Below are positions 1 to 9,573 of a stretch of 10,796 nucleotides of DNA, in pieces. The translations under genes were made by a program, and so were the position numbers. Numbering within the stretch: position 1 is the first letter of the stretch; every line of letters starts with the position of its first letter. This DNA comes from an uncultured Desulfohalobiaceae bacterium (lineage in GTDB: Bacteria > Desulfobacterota > Desulfovibrionia > Desulfovibrionales > Desulfonatronovibrionaceae). Under the pieces are notes generated by a model. It was not told the DNA's origin, made no database searches, and saw only the letters and a list, made by a program, of their open reading frames with translations. The stretch spans positions 1 to 10,796 of the forward strand of contig CAJXJU010000015.1 in NCBI GenBank assembly GCA_913055195.1, written 5' to 3'.

Positions 1-2
1 CT

Positions 3-1868
3 CGCTATCGCTGTTCGCCTGTCCCCGCACGGAAAAATATACTTTTTGCAGGCGACTCTGTAATTAAAAATGGCGGAGTAAAGGGAACCTTTTTTGCTGT
101 CTGGGCGCCCAATGCTAAATACGTATCAGTTATTGGCGACTTTAATGATTGGGATAACAGGACTCATCCCTTAAGTCCCAGGCCAGATGGTTCTGGCATC
201 TGGGAAGGTTTTATTCCTGGAGCTTTGCCAGGTCAAAAATATAAATATTATATCCACTCCAGAAACAATAATTATCAAGTAAACAAAGGTGACCCCCTGG
301 CATTTTTCTGGGAAATTCCACCAAATACTGCCTCTATCATCTGGGACCTGGATTATGAGTGGCAGGATCAGGAATGGATGCAAAAAAGAAAAGAAAAAAA
401 TAATCTCCATGGACCAATCTCAATCTATGAGCTTCATCCAGGATCATGGAGAAGAGATCCCCAGAATCCAGACCGCTTTCTTTCCTATCGAGAATTAGCC
501 CATATCCTGCCAGAATATATCAATGATATGGGATTTACCCATGTGGAATTTATGCCTCTTGTTGAACACCCATTCTATGGTTCCTGGGGATATCAGGGAG
601 TAGGATATTTTGCTCCCACCAGCCGTTATGGAACTCCGCAGGACCTGATGTACCTGATAGACGTCCTGCACCAGCATGACATTGGTGTAATCCTGGATTG
701 GGTTCCTTCCCATTTTCCCAGTGATGAACATGGTCTGGCTTATTTTGACGGCACGCACCTGTATGAGCATATGGACCCAAGAAAGGGATATCACCCTGAC
801 TGGAACAGTTATATCTTTAACTACAGTCGTTATGAGGTCATCTCGTTCCTTATCAGTTCTGCTCTGTTCTGGCTGGATAAATATCATGTGGATGGTCTGC
901 GCGTCGATGCAGTAGCCTCAATGCTCTATCTGGATTATTCAAGGAAGCCTGGCGAATGGATACCCAACAGGTATGGAGGTAATGAAAACCTTGAAGCAAT
1001 TGAATTTTTAAAACTTTTAAATAAACAAATCTATCAAAATTTTCCAGATGTACATACATTTGCAGAAGAATCTACTTCCTGGCCTCTTGTTTCACGACCT
1101 ACCTATATTGGTGGACTCGGATTCGGCTTTAAATGGAATATGGGCTGGATGAACGATACCCTTGATTACTTCCAAAAAGATCCCATTTACCGCAAATATC
1201 ATCAAGATCAGCTTACTTTCAGCATCTGGTATGCTTTTAGTGAAAACTTTGTCCTGCCTCTTTCGCATGATGAAGTTGTTCATGGCAAAGGCTCGCTTTT
1301 GAATAAAATGCCAGGAGACAGATGGCAACAATTTGCCAATTTAAGGCTCCTTTTTGGATATATGTTTGCCCATCCAGGTAAAAAACTCCTTTTTATGGGC
1401 TCAGAATTTGGTCAAATTAAAGAGTGGGATCACGAACACAGTCTGGATTGGCATTTGTTAGACTATCCTGATCACCAGAATCTTCAACGCTGGGTCCGCG
1501 ATCTCAATCATTTCTACTGCTCTCATCCAGCCCTTTTTAGTCAGGACTTTGAACCAGAGGGCTTTTCCTGGATTGATTGTCACGACACAGATAACAGTGT
1601 GCTTTCATTCTTACGCCGGGACAAAGACAAAAATACATTGGCCATTGTCTGTAACTTCACCCCCGTGCCCCGCTATGATTATACTGTTGGTCTCCCTCAG
1701 CCAGGTTTATGGCATGAAGTGTTAAATAGTGATGCACATATCTACGGTGGATCAAATTCAGGCAATTTTGATCCTGTTCAGGCTACAGAGCCTGGCAGTC
1801 ACAACCTGCCTTATTCTGTCAAATTAACCCTGCCACCTCTGGCAATAATTTTCTTGCTCAACCAATAA
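3..1868 (+). CDS. glgB: 1,4-alpha-glucan branching enzyme GlgB, 5' end outside the window
   Basis: Cytoplasmic enzyme of glycogen synthesis that cuts an alpha-1,4-glucan chain and rejoins it as an alpha-1,6 branch. The frame is open from base 3, giving 621 visible residues, so the true start lies upstream and probably only a short N-terminus is missing (single-CBM48 GlgBs are about 630 residues). A CBM48-type module reads [20 protein letters not shown] near residues 30-50. The GH13 barrel shows DWVPSHFP (Asp232), the nucleophile in GLRVDAVAS (Asp302), the acid/base Glu355 in FAEESTSWP, and Asp423 in [14 protein letters not shown], followed by [13 protein letters not shown]. The all-beta C-terminal domain ends in [14 protein letters not shown] at 225 is an internal Leu, not the start, because conserved family sequence continues upstream of it. 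Residues 1-20 match the family poorly (AGDS where many GlgBs have LGAH). malQ follows after 21 bases, suggesting one transcript. Confidence 0.96.
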   Translation, partial: RYRCSPVPARKNILFAGDSVIKNGGVKGTFFAVWAPNAKYVSVIGDFNDWDNRTHPLSPRPDGSGIWEGFIPGALPGQKYKYYIHSRNNNYQVNKGDPLAFFWEIPPNTASIIWDLDYEWQDQEWMQKRKEKNNLHGPISIYELHPGSWRRDPQNPDRFLSYRELAHILPEYINDMGFTHVEFMPLVEHPFYGSWGYQGVGYFAPTSRYGTPQDLMYLIDVLHQHDIGVILDWVPSHFPSDEHGLAYFDGTHLYEHMDPRKGYHPDWNSYIFNYSRYEVISFLISSALFWLDKYHVDGLRVDAVASMLYLDYSRKPGEWIPNRYGGNENLEAIEFLKLLNKQIYQNFPDVHTFAEESTSWPLVSRPTYIGGLGFGFKWNMGWMNDTLDYFQKDPIYRKYHQDQLTFSIWYAFSENFVLPLSHDEVVHGKGSLLNKMPGDRWQQFANLRLLFGYMFAHPGKKLLFMGSEFGQIKEWDHEHSLDWHLLDYPDHQNLQRWVRDLNHFYCSHPALFSQDFEPEGFSWIDCHDTDNSVLSFLRRDKDKNTLAIVCNFTPVPRYDYTVGLPQPGLWHEVLNSDAHIYGGSNSGNFDPVQATEPGSHNLPYSVKLTLPPLAIIFLLNQ

Positions 1869-1889
1869 ACCATCTAGCCAATTAACCAA

Positions 1890-3395
1890 ATGGACAGAAG
1901 AAGTGGTATTTTACTTCACATCTCAAGCCTGCCATCTAATTTTGGTATAGGTGATTTTGGACCCTGGGCATGTCAATTTGTTGATTTCTTATTTCGTGCA
2001 GGTCAAACTATCTGGCAAATTCTCCCTTTAACCCCTGTAAACGGAGGGACTGGCAATTCACCCTACAGTTCACCATCGTCATTTGCTCTAAATCCCCTTT
2101 TTATAAGTCTGGAGAAATTAATTATTGACGGTTATGTGTCGCTAAAAGAATTAGACTATGATTTTTCCTTTTCCCTTAGCCGGGTCAATTATGACCTTGT
2201 CCGTGAGTTCAAATTAAATGTCCTGAATCGAATTTTTGCTCGCCATTATGCAAAAATAGAAAATGACCCCGGATTTAACACCTTTTGTGCAAACAATAGT
2301 TTCTGGTTAGATGACTACTGCCTTTATCAGGCCATAAAAGACTATTTTCAAGGGATAGCATGGTTTTCCTGGCCCAGGCCCTTACGTTTTCGAGACGAAA
2401 AAGAAATCAAAAAATGGTCACAAAAATTGACCAGGGAAATTTTAAAACAAAAATTTTTTCAATTTCTGGCTTTTGATCAGTGGCAGAGTTTAAAAACATA
2501 CGCCAATGGAAAAAATATTCTCATCCTGGGTGATATTCCAATCTATGTTAGCCTGGATAGCAGCGATGTCTGGGCAAATTCAGAATATTTCCTTCTGGAT
2601 AAGGAAAAGCTTCCCCTATTTGTGGCAGGAGCGCCACCAGACTATTTTAGTCCTCAAGGACAATTATGGGGCAATCCAATATATGACTGGGAAAAATTAA
2701 AAAAGGAAAATTTTGACTGGTGGATCAAACGAATTGAGCACAACCTTGCCCTCTATGATTTAGTCCGTCTGGATCATTTTCGTGGCTTTGTCTCTTTCTG
2801 GCAGGTAAAAGCAGGTGAGCCTACTGCTCAAAATGGTCAATGGATAAAAGGACCTGGTGATGGTCTGTTTCAGGTAATTATGAACACATTTGATGTTAAT
2901 TGTTTTCTGGTTGAAGATCTGGGACATATCACTGAAGATGTTCTTGAGTTACGTGACAAATACAATCTTCCGGGCATGAATGTCCTGCAATTTGCCTTTA
3001 ATTCAGATATACCAAAAAACCCATATCTTCCGCATAATCACAGAAAAAATAGTGTAGTTTATACAGGAACGCATGATAATAATACTATAAAAGGCTGGTA
3101 TAAAAATGAGTTAAATATCCAGCAGAGATTAATGCTTAGTGAATATATTGGTAAAGATATAAATGAACTCAATGTTCACAATGAGCTTGTACGCTTAGCC
3201 CTCTCATCAACTGCAAAACTCTCTGTTCTGCCCATACAAGACATCCTGGGCCTGGACGCCAGAGCAAGAATGAATCTGCCCGGAAGCAGATCTGACAACT
3301 GGGAATGGCGACTTTTACCTGATATTTTAAATCAACATATTGAGGAAAATCTGGCCAGGCTTACCTTTATTTTTGGCCGCGCTCCTGCTATATAA
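1890..3395 (+). CDS. malQ: 4-alpha-glucanotransferase (amylomaltase)
   Basis: GH77 disproportionating enzyme: it transfers a glucan segment from one alpha-1,4-glucan to another or to glucose, in cytoplasmic glycogen/maltodextrin metabolism. The 501 residues match the usual bacterial length. The N-terminus [13 protein letters not shown] and [15 protein letters not shown] (about 55-69) are typical. Catalytic residues are present: nucleophile Asp295 in VRLDHFRGF, acid/base Glu342 in LVEDLGH, and Asp396 in [15 protein letters not shown] (215-220), GNPIYDW (261-267) and NLPG..NWEWR near the C-terminus also fit. The ATG at 1890 gives the expected family N-terminus, but I see no purine-rich ribosome binding site in the 21 bases after the glgB stop, so translation may be coupled to glgB. 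Its last 8 bases overlap the 3' end of convergent gyrA. No frameshift or missing key residue. Confidence 0.97.
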   Translation: MDRRSGILLHISSLPSNFGIGDFGPWACQFVDFLFRAGQTIWQILPLTPVNGGTGNSPYSSPSSFALNPLFISLEKLIIDGYVSLKELDYDFSFSLSRVNYDLVREFKLNVLNRIFARHYAKIENDPGFNTFCANNSFWLDDYCLYQAIKDYFQGIAWFSWPRPLRFRDEKEIKKWSQKLTREILKQKFFQFLAFDQWQSLKTYANGKNILILGDIPIYVSLDSSDVWANSEYFLLDKEKLPLFVAGAPPDYFSPQGQLWGNPIYDWEKLKKENFDWWIKRIEHNLALYDLVRLDHFRGFVSFWQVKAGEPTAQNGQWIKGPGDGLFQVIMNTFDVNCFLVEDLGHITEDVLELRDKYNLPGMNVLQFAFNSDIPKNPYLPHNHRKNSVVYTGTHDNNTIKGWYKNELNIQQRLMLSEYIGKDINELNVHNELVRLALSSTAKLSVLPIQDILGLDARARMNLPGSRSDNWEWRLLPDILNQHIEENLARLTFIFGRAPAI

Positions 3396-5817
3396 ATGTA
3401 TTTTCCTGTACTACAATATCAAAACATACTACCTTCTGATCACCTACCAGATTTACAAGCTTTACTCCCTGAGTATCTCTGCCAGCGCGCCTTACTTCAT
3501 CAACCTTAATTCTGATAATTTTATTATTAGAAGAAAGTAAAACCAGTTCATCAGAATCAGATACAAGCACTGACCCAACAACATATCCAGTCTTATCTGT
3601 AATCTTCATATTTTTTATCCCTAATCCTCCCCTGGACTGGATTCTATATTGAGAAATATCAGTCCGTTTTCCATATCCCTTTTCAGATATTGTCAGCAGA
3701 TCCGTGCGTCCATTGGCATTAATTATATCAGCAGATACAACATAATCATCTTTTCTCATTGCCATGCCTTTTACGCCAACAGCATTTCTACCAATTGGCC
3801 GGATCTCTGCTCCTGTAAACCTTATAGCATATCCACGTCTGCTTGTTAAAATAACCTCTGAATCCTTTTCAACCACTTTTACTGCTATTAATTCATCCCC
3901 GTCTTTTAAATTAATGGCTATTTTACCCTGACTACGCAAAACTTTAAATTCTGAAAATGAAGTCTTTTTAACCATTCCATTTCTGGTGATAAAAAGAAAA
4001 TATTTATCTTCATCAAATCCACGAAGTGCTATACAATTGGCAATATATTCAGTCTCATTTAGAGGTAATAAGTTATTCATATGCACGCCCTTAGCTAATC
4101 TACTGCCTTCAGGTATTTCATAAACTTTTAAATGATAAACTTTTCCCTGATTGGAAAACAAAAATAAACCCTGATGATTGGAGGTAATAAGCATATTAGT
4201 AATAAAATCTTTTTCTGAAACATTGGCTCCAGCAATTCCTTTTCCGCCTCTTTTTTGTTGCTGGTATGTATCAAGTGGAGTCCTTTTGATATATCCATTT
4301 CTGGACAAAGTTATCACAACATCCACATCAGGAATAATATCTTCGATATCTATAGAACCAGGGTCATATTCCATAATTCTTGTTTTTCTAGGCGTAGCAT
4401 ATTGTTTTTTCAGCTCATCGAGTTCTTCCCTGATTACGCCTTTTAATACCTCTATATTTTCTAAAATACTTTTTAGATATTCAATCTTTTTCAATAATTC
4501 TTTGTATTCTTCAAGTAACTTCTCTTGTTCCAGATTAGTTAATCTTTGCAAGCGCATATCCAGAATGGCCTGCGACTGAACTTCTGTCAAATTAAAGCGA
4601 TTCATCAATTTTTCTTTAGCTTCATGAGGAGTAGTGGATTGTTTAATAAGTTCAACAACTTCATCAATATTTTCCAGTGCTATTCTAAGACCTTCCAGTA
4701 TATGTGCTCTTTGTTCTGCCTTATTTAAATCATATCGTGTTCTTCTTAAAATTACTTCTTTTCGATGCTCAAGAAAATATTCCAGAATTTGCTTTAAATT
4801 CAGAAGTTGTGGCCTGTTATTGACCACAGCCATCATATTAATACCAAAACTTGTTTCCAATGCAGTAAATTTGTACAATTTATTAATTACTACATCAGGA
4901 ATTGTTCCCTTCTTGAGATCAATTACTATACGGATACCTCTGCGGTCGGATTCATCCCTGAGATCAGTAATCCCCTCAATTTTACGTTCATTTACAAGCG
5001 CGGCAATTTTTTCCACCAGATTAGCCTTGTTCAGAGCATAGGGTATTTCTGAAATAACAATGGACTCTAAGCCTTTTGGCCTGGCCTGGACGTCTATTTT
5101 AGACCGGATTTTGATACTACCCCGTCCGGTTTCATAAGCAGAAACAAGGCCCTTCTGGCCATAAATATAAGCGCCTGTTGGAAAATCAGGCCCCTTGATA
5201 AAGCGCATCAAATCTTTCACCTGTGCCTGTGGATGATCTAATAAATAAAGCAATCCATCTATCACCTCGCCAAGATTATGCGGAGGAATATTCGTAGCCA
5301 TGCCCACAGCAATACCGGATGAGCCATTGATAAGAAGATTAGGAACCTTAGCGGGCAAAACTTCTGGTTCCTGAAGAGAATTATCATAATTGGGCCTGAA
5401 ATTAACAGTCTCTTTTTCAATATCAGCCAAAAATTCAGAAGCCAGTTTTGACATGCGCACTTCAGTATAACGCATGGCTGCTGGAGCATCGCCATCAATG
5501 GAGCCAAAATTACCCTGGCCATCAACAAGAGGGTCACGCATATTAAAATCCTGGGCCATTCTAACCAGGGCGTCATAAACAGCCGCGTCTCCATGTGGAT
5601 GATATTTACCTATGACATCACCAACTATGCGGGCTGATTTTTTATAAGGACGATTATAGGTATTACCAAGTTCATGCATAGCAAATAGAATACGCCGATG
5701 AACAGGCTTTAGCCCATCGCGTACATCAGGAATAGCCCGGCCAATAATAACACTTAAAGAATATTCCAGATATGATTTCTTGATTTCTTCTTCGATACTT
5801 ACTTTATCTAACACCAC
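3388..5817 (-). CDS. gyrA: DNA gyrase subunit A
   Basis: Breakage-reunion subunit of gyrase (A2B2), which introduces negative supercoils using ATP hydrolysed by GyrB. In the 809 residues, the quinolone-determining region reads [11 protein letters not shown] (72-82), the catalytic Tyr117 is in AAMRYTEVR, and the GyrA box QKRGGKG (521-527) identifies gyrase rather than topoisomerase IV ParC. The beta-pinwheel C-terminal domain runs from about 495 to 800. It is shorter than E. coli GyrA because the insertion before the QAILD helix and the acidic C-terminal tail are both absent. Residue 78, the equivalent of E. coli Ser83, is Ala; Asp82 (Asp87) is kept. The start is one of two adjacent GTG codons. 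With AAAGGAG at 5822-5828 the first GTG has 4 bases of spacing and the second has 7, so 808 residues is equally or more likely. It lies 88 bases downstream of gyrB. Confidence 0.98.
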   Translation of the reverse strand: MVLDKVSIEEEIKKSYLEYSLSVIIGRAIPDVRDGLKPVHRRILFAMHELGNTYNRPYKKSARIVGDVIGKYHPHGDAAVYDALVRMAQDFNMRDPLVDGQGNFGSIDGDAPAAMRYTEVRMSKLASEFLADIEKETVNFRPNYDNSLQEPEVLPAKVPNLLINGSSGIAVGMATNIPPHNLGEVIDGLLYLLDHPQAQVKDLMRFIKGPDFPTGAYIYGQKGLVSAYETGRGSIKIRSKIDVQARPKGLESIVISEIPYALNKANLVEKIAALVNERKIEGITDLRDESDRRGIRIVIDLKKGTIPDVVINKLYKFTALETSFGINMMAVVNNRPQLLNLKQILEYFLEHRKEVILRRTRYDLNKAEQRAHILEGLRIALENIDEVVELIKQSTTPHEAKEKLMNRFNLTEVQSQAILDMRLQRLTNLEQEKLLEEYKELLKKIEYLKSILENIEVLKGVIREELDELKKQYATPRKTRIMEYDPGSIDIEDIIPDVDVVITLSRNGYIKRTPLDTYQQQKRGGKGIAGANVSEKDFITNMLITSNHQGLFLFSNQGKVYHLKVYEIPEGSRLAKGVHMNNLLPLNETEYIANCIALRGFDEDKYFLFITRNGMVKKTSFSEFKVLRSQGKIAINLKDGDELIAVKVVEKDSEVILTSRRGYAIRFTGAEIRPIGRNAVGVKGMAMRKDDYVVSADIINANGRTDLLTISEKGYGKRTDISQYRIQSRGGLGIKNMKITDKTGYVVGSVLVSDSDELVLLSSNNKIIRIKVDEVRRAGRDTQGVKLVNLVGDQKVVCFDIVVQENTFI

Positions 5818-5821
5818 TTTT

Positions 5822-5828
5822 CTCCTTT
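5822..5828 (-). promoter_or_regulatory. gyrA ribosome binding site
   Basis: On the - strand this reads AAAGGAG. It is followed by AAAA and then two consecutive GTG codons (5815-5817 and 5812-5814). The spacing is 4 bases to the first GTG and 7 to the second, so the site slightly favours the second as the start. No ATG lies at a plausible position for the gyrA frame. Confidence 0.75.
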
Positions 5829-5878
5829 ATTCTCAAAAAGGCAGCCATAAAAATGTCCGTACAGCCCCCCTTAATCCC

Positions 5879-5905
5879 TTTGCCTTTCGCCCTTTGCCTT
5901 TTGCC

Positions 5906-5906
<1 letters not shown>
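5879..5906 (-). repeat. heptanucleotide tandem repeat (RGGCRAA x4) after gyrB
   Basis: Reading the - strand from the last base of the gyrB stop codon, four exact-phase heptamers follow: AGGCAAA, AGGCAAA, GGGCGAA, AGGCAAA. A degenerate fifth unit, GGGATTA (5872-5878), and then a run AGGGGGG complete the purine-rich tract. It fills much of the 88-base gyrB-gyrA spacer. The form resembles the short tandemly repeated repetitive (STRR) heptamers known from cyanobacterial genomes. Whether it is dispersed in this genome cannot be seen from one window. Confidence 0.8.
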
Positions 5907-8299
<2,393 letters not shown>

Positions 8300-8319
8300 T
8301 TACCCAGAACTAGTTTTGG

Positions 8320-9465
8320 CTAGGCTTCTTCCTCAGTATAATAAACTTCTTCTTCAATTTCTACAGGCATAGTTATAACAAAATAATTATAATCTTCTTC
8401 ACCTACAATTTTACATGGATCAGTTTTACCTGAAAAATAAAATTTTACAATTTCTGAATCAAAGTGACTTAAAATATCAATTACATCCTTTGTTAATAAA
8501 ACAATATCGTTTATTGATCCCTTATAATTACATGGAAGTGATTCATAAGCTTCACCAATTTCGTTTCCTTCCACGTAAAGTAATAATTCATTTTCATTTA
8601 ACTTAAAATACGTCGAGCTGGTTTCTGAATTAAATATTCTCAATCTGTCTAATGATTCAATCAAATCATTTTTATTTATTTCTAAAACTGAATTAAATTG
8701 ATCTTCATATTTATTTAACAGTTCATGATAATTTGGAAAATTATATGTGCTTAACGGGAAAGAAAATATTTCAGTATTATCCTTTGTCCTGAAAAATAAC
8801 CTTCTGTTGGATAAACTTATTTCAATTTCATCCTCAGATAACCATTTTTTTAACTCTCCAAGAAATTTTTTAGAGATCAAGAAACCATCTTCAGGTAAAA
8901 TTTTATGAATATTTTCGTTTTGAAACTTGAATAGGGCAAATTGGTGACCATTTAACCCGCAGATTTCAATATATTCATCATCAACAGCCTTAAAGCTCAT
9001 GCAGGTCATGCCTTCCATGGTGTCATCATCACTAATACAATATGACACCTTATTAATAATATCCTTTAAGATATCGCCTGACAACAATACTTTATTTTCA
9101 TTCGGAAAACTATCAAATTCCTGAAACCAGGATGAATCGCTTGTAGGAAGGCAATATTTGCTTTTTCCCTGTTCCACAACCAGAGTCTTGTCATCAAGAC
9201 GAAGACTGATTTCTCCTGGCTTTAATTTGCGCACCAGATCAGCAAAAGTTTTTCCTTGTACCCCCACCAGCCCCTCTTCTCCGATAATGGCCGGATAGTT
9301 TCCTGTAAATTCTATATTGGAGTCTGTTGCCCTTATTTTGAGCTTATTCTCTTTTGCCTCGAGCCAGATTGTTCTTAAAAAAGCAGCACCCGTCTTAACC
9401 GGGATTATGCTTGATGATTTTTGCAAACCTTCAATGACGTCTTCTTTAATAATTTTAATAAACAT
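8320..9465 (-). CDS. dnaN: DNA polymerase III subunit beta (sliding clamp)
   Basis: Ring-shaped dimeric clamp that tethers DNA polymerase III and other clamp-binding proteins to DNA. The 381 residues compare with 366 in E. coli. Family marks are the N-terminal KTGAAFLRTIWLEAK (24-38), TDSNIEF (47-53), GKTFADLVRKL (71-81), CLPTSDSSWFQEF (105-117), the middle-domain start after LLSGDILKDIINKVSYCIS (127-145), LNGHQFALF (171-179) and the C-terminal ITMPVEI (364-370), which corresponds to the terminal MPMRL of E. coli. Sequence identity is low and the gene is AT-rich. Eleven further, mostly acidic residues (EEEVYYTEEEA) follow where most clamps end. The ATG start is supported by AGGAG at 9473-9477, 7 bases upstream. 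It is the second gene of the dnaA-dnaN-gyrB-gyrA cluster. Confidence 0.95.
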   Translation of the reverse strand: MFIKIIKEDVIEGLQKSSSIIPVKTGAAFLRTIWLEAKENKLKIRATDSNIEFTGNYPAIIGEEGLVGVQGKTFADLVRKLKPGEISLRLDDKTLVVEQGKSKYCLPTSDSSWFQEFDSFPNENKVLLSGDILKDIINKVSYCISDDDTMEGMTCMSFKAVDDEYIEICGLNGHQFALFKFQNENIHKILPEDGFLISKKFLGELKKWLSEDEIEISLSNRRLFFRTKDNTEIFSFPLSTYNFPNYHELLNKYEDQFNSVLEINKNDLIESLDRLRIFNSETSSTYFKLNENELLLYVEGNEIGEAYESLPCNYKGSINDIVLLTKDVIDILSHFDSEIVKFYFSGKTDPCKIVGEEDYNYFVITMPVEIEEEVYYTEEEA

Positions 9466-9472
9466 TTCTTAA

Positions 9473-9477
9473 CTCCT
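9473..9477 (-). promoter_or_regulatory. dnaN ribosome binding site
   Basis: The - strand reads AGGAG followed by 7 bases (TTAAGAA) and the ATG at 9463-9465. This is the best-spaced Shine-Dalgarno sequence in the cluster and fixes the dnaN start. Confidence 0.8.
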
Positions 9478-9485
9478 ATTTTTAT

Positions 9486-9518
9486 TTAACCCAGTCGTTT
9501 TGTAGGAAACCTGGTTAA
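9486..9518 (-). promoter_or_regulatory. possible stem-loop ahead of dnaN
   Basis: The arms are TTAACCCAG at 9486-9494 and CTGGTTAA at 9511-9518 (+ strand). They pair over 8 base pairs with one bulged C and a 16-base loop. The structure would sit just upstream of the dnaN ribosome binding site in the dnaA-dnaN spacer. There is no T tract directly after it in the direction of transcription, so it does not look like a terminator. It may be chance in AT-rich DNA. Confidence 0.3.
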
Positions 9519-9549
9519 CTATTTGAAATTACAAAAATTTTTTTGAGTC

Positions 9550-9565
9550 TATTTGTGAACAAATA
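9550..9565. repeat. 16-bp inverted repeat in the dnaA-dnaN spacer
   Basis: TATTTGT and ACAAATA form a perfect 7-base inverted repeat around a central GA. The core on the - strand, TTGTTCACA (9554-9562), differs from the DnaA box TTATCCACA at two positions. It could be a weak DnaA box, a protein-binding palindrome, or chance. No second good box is visible in the spacer. Confidence 0.35.
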
Positions 9566-9573
9566 AGTTTCAC

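Noticed and set aside
225..1868. glgB starting at TTG 225
   Set aside because: The frame is open to the window edge and the upstream codons encode the conserved CBM48-like segment with AVWAPNA, so this TTG is an internal Leu.
3351..3376. GGCCA/TGGCC pairing as a terminator for gyrA
   Set aside because: Only 5 base pairs with a 16-base loop and no proper T tract; it also lies within conserved malQ coding sequence.
4178..5052. Overlapping + strand open frames of about 60-135 residues
   Set aside because: They lie antisense within gyrA, have no recognisable motif, and are shadows of its reading frame.
5591..5604. TGTGGATGA as a DnaA box in gyrA
   Set aside because: It encodes the conserved His-Pro-His segment of GyrA, so the match is explained by the protein.
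3388..5817. Topoisomerase IV subunit ParC instead of GyrA
   Set aside because: The GyrA box QKRGGKG and the position next to gyrB mark gyrase.
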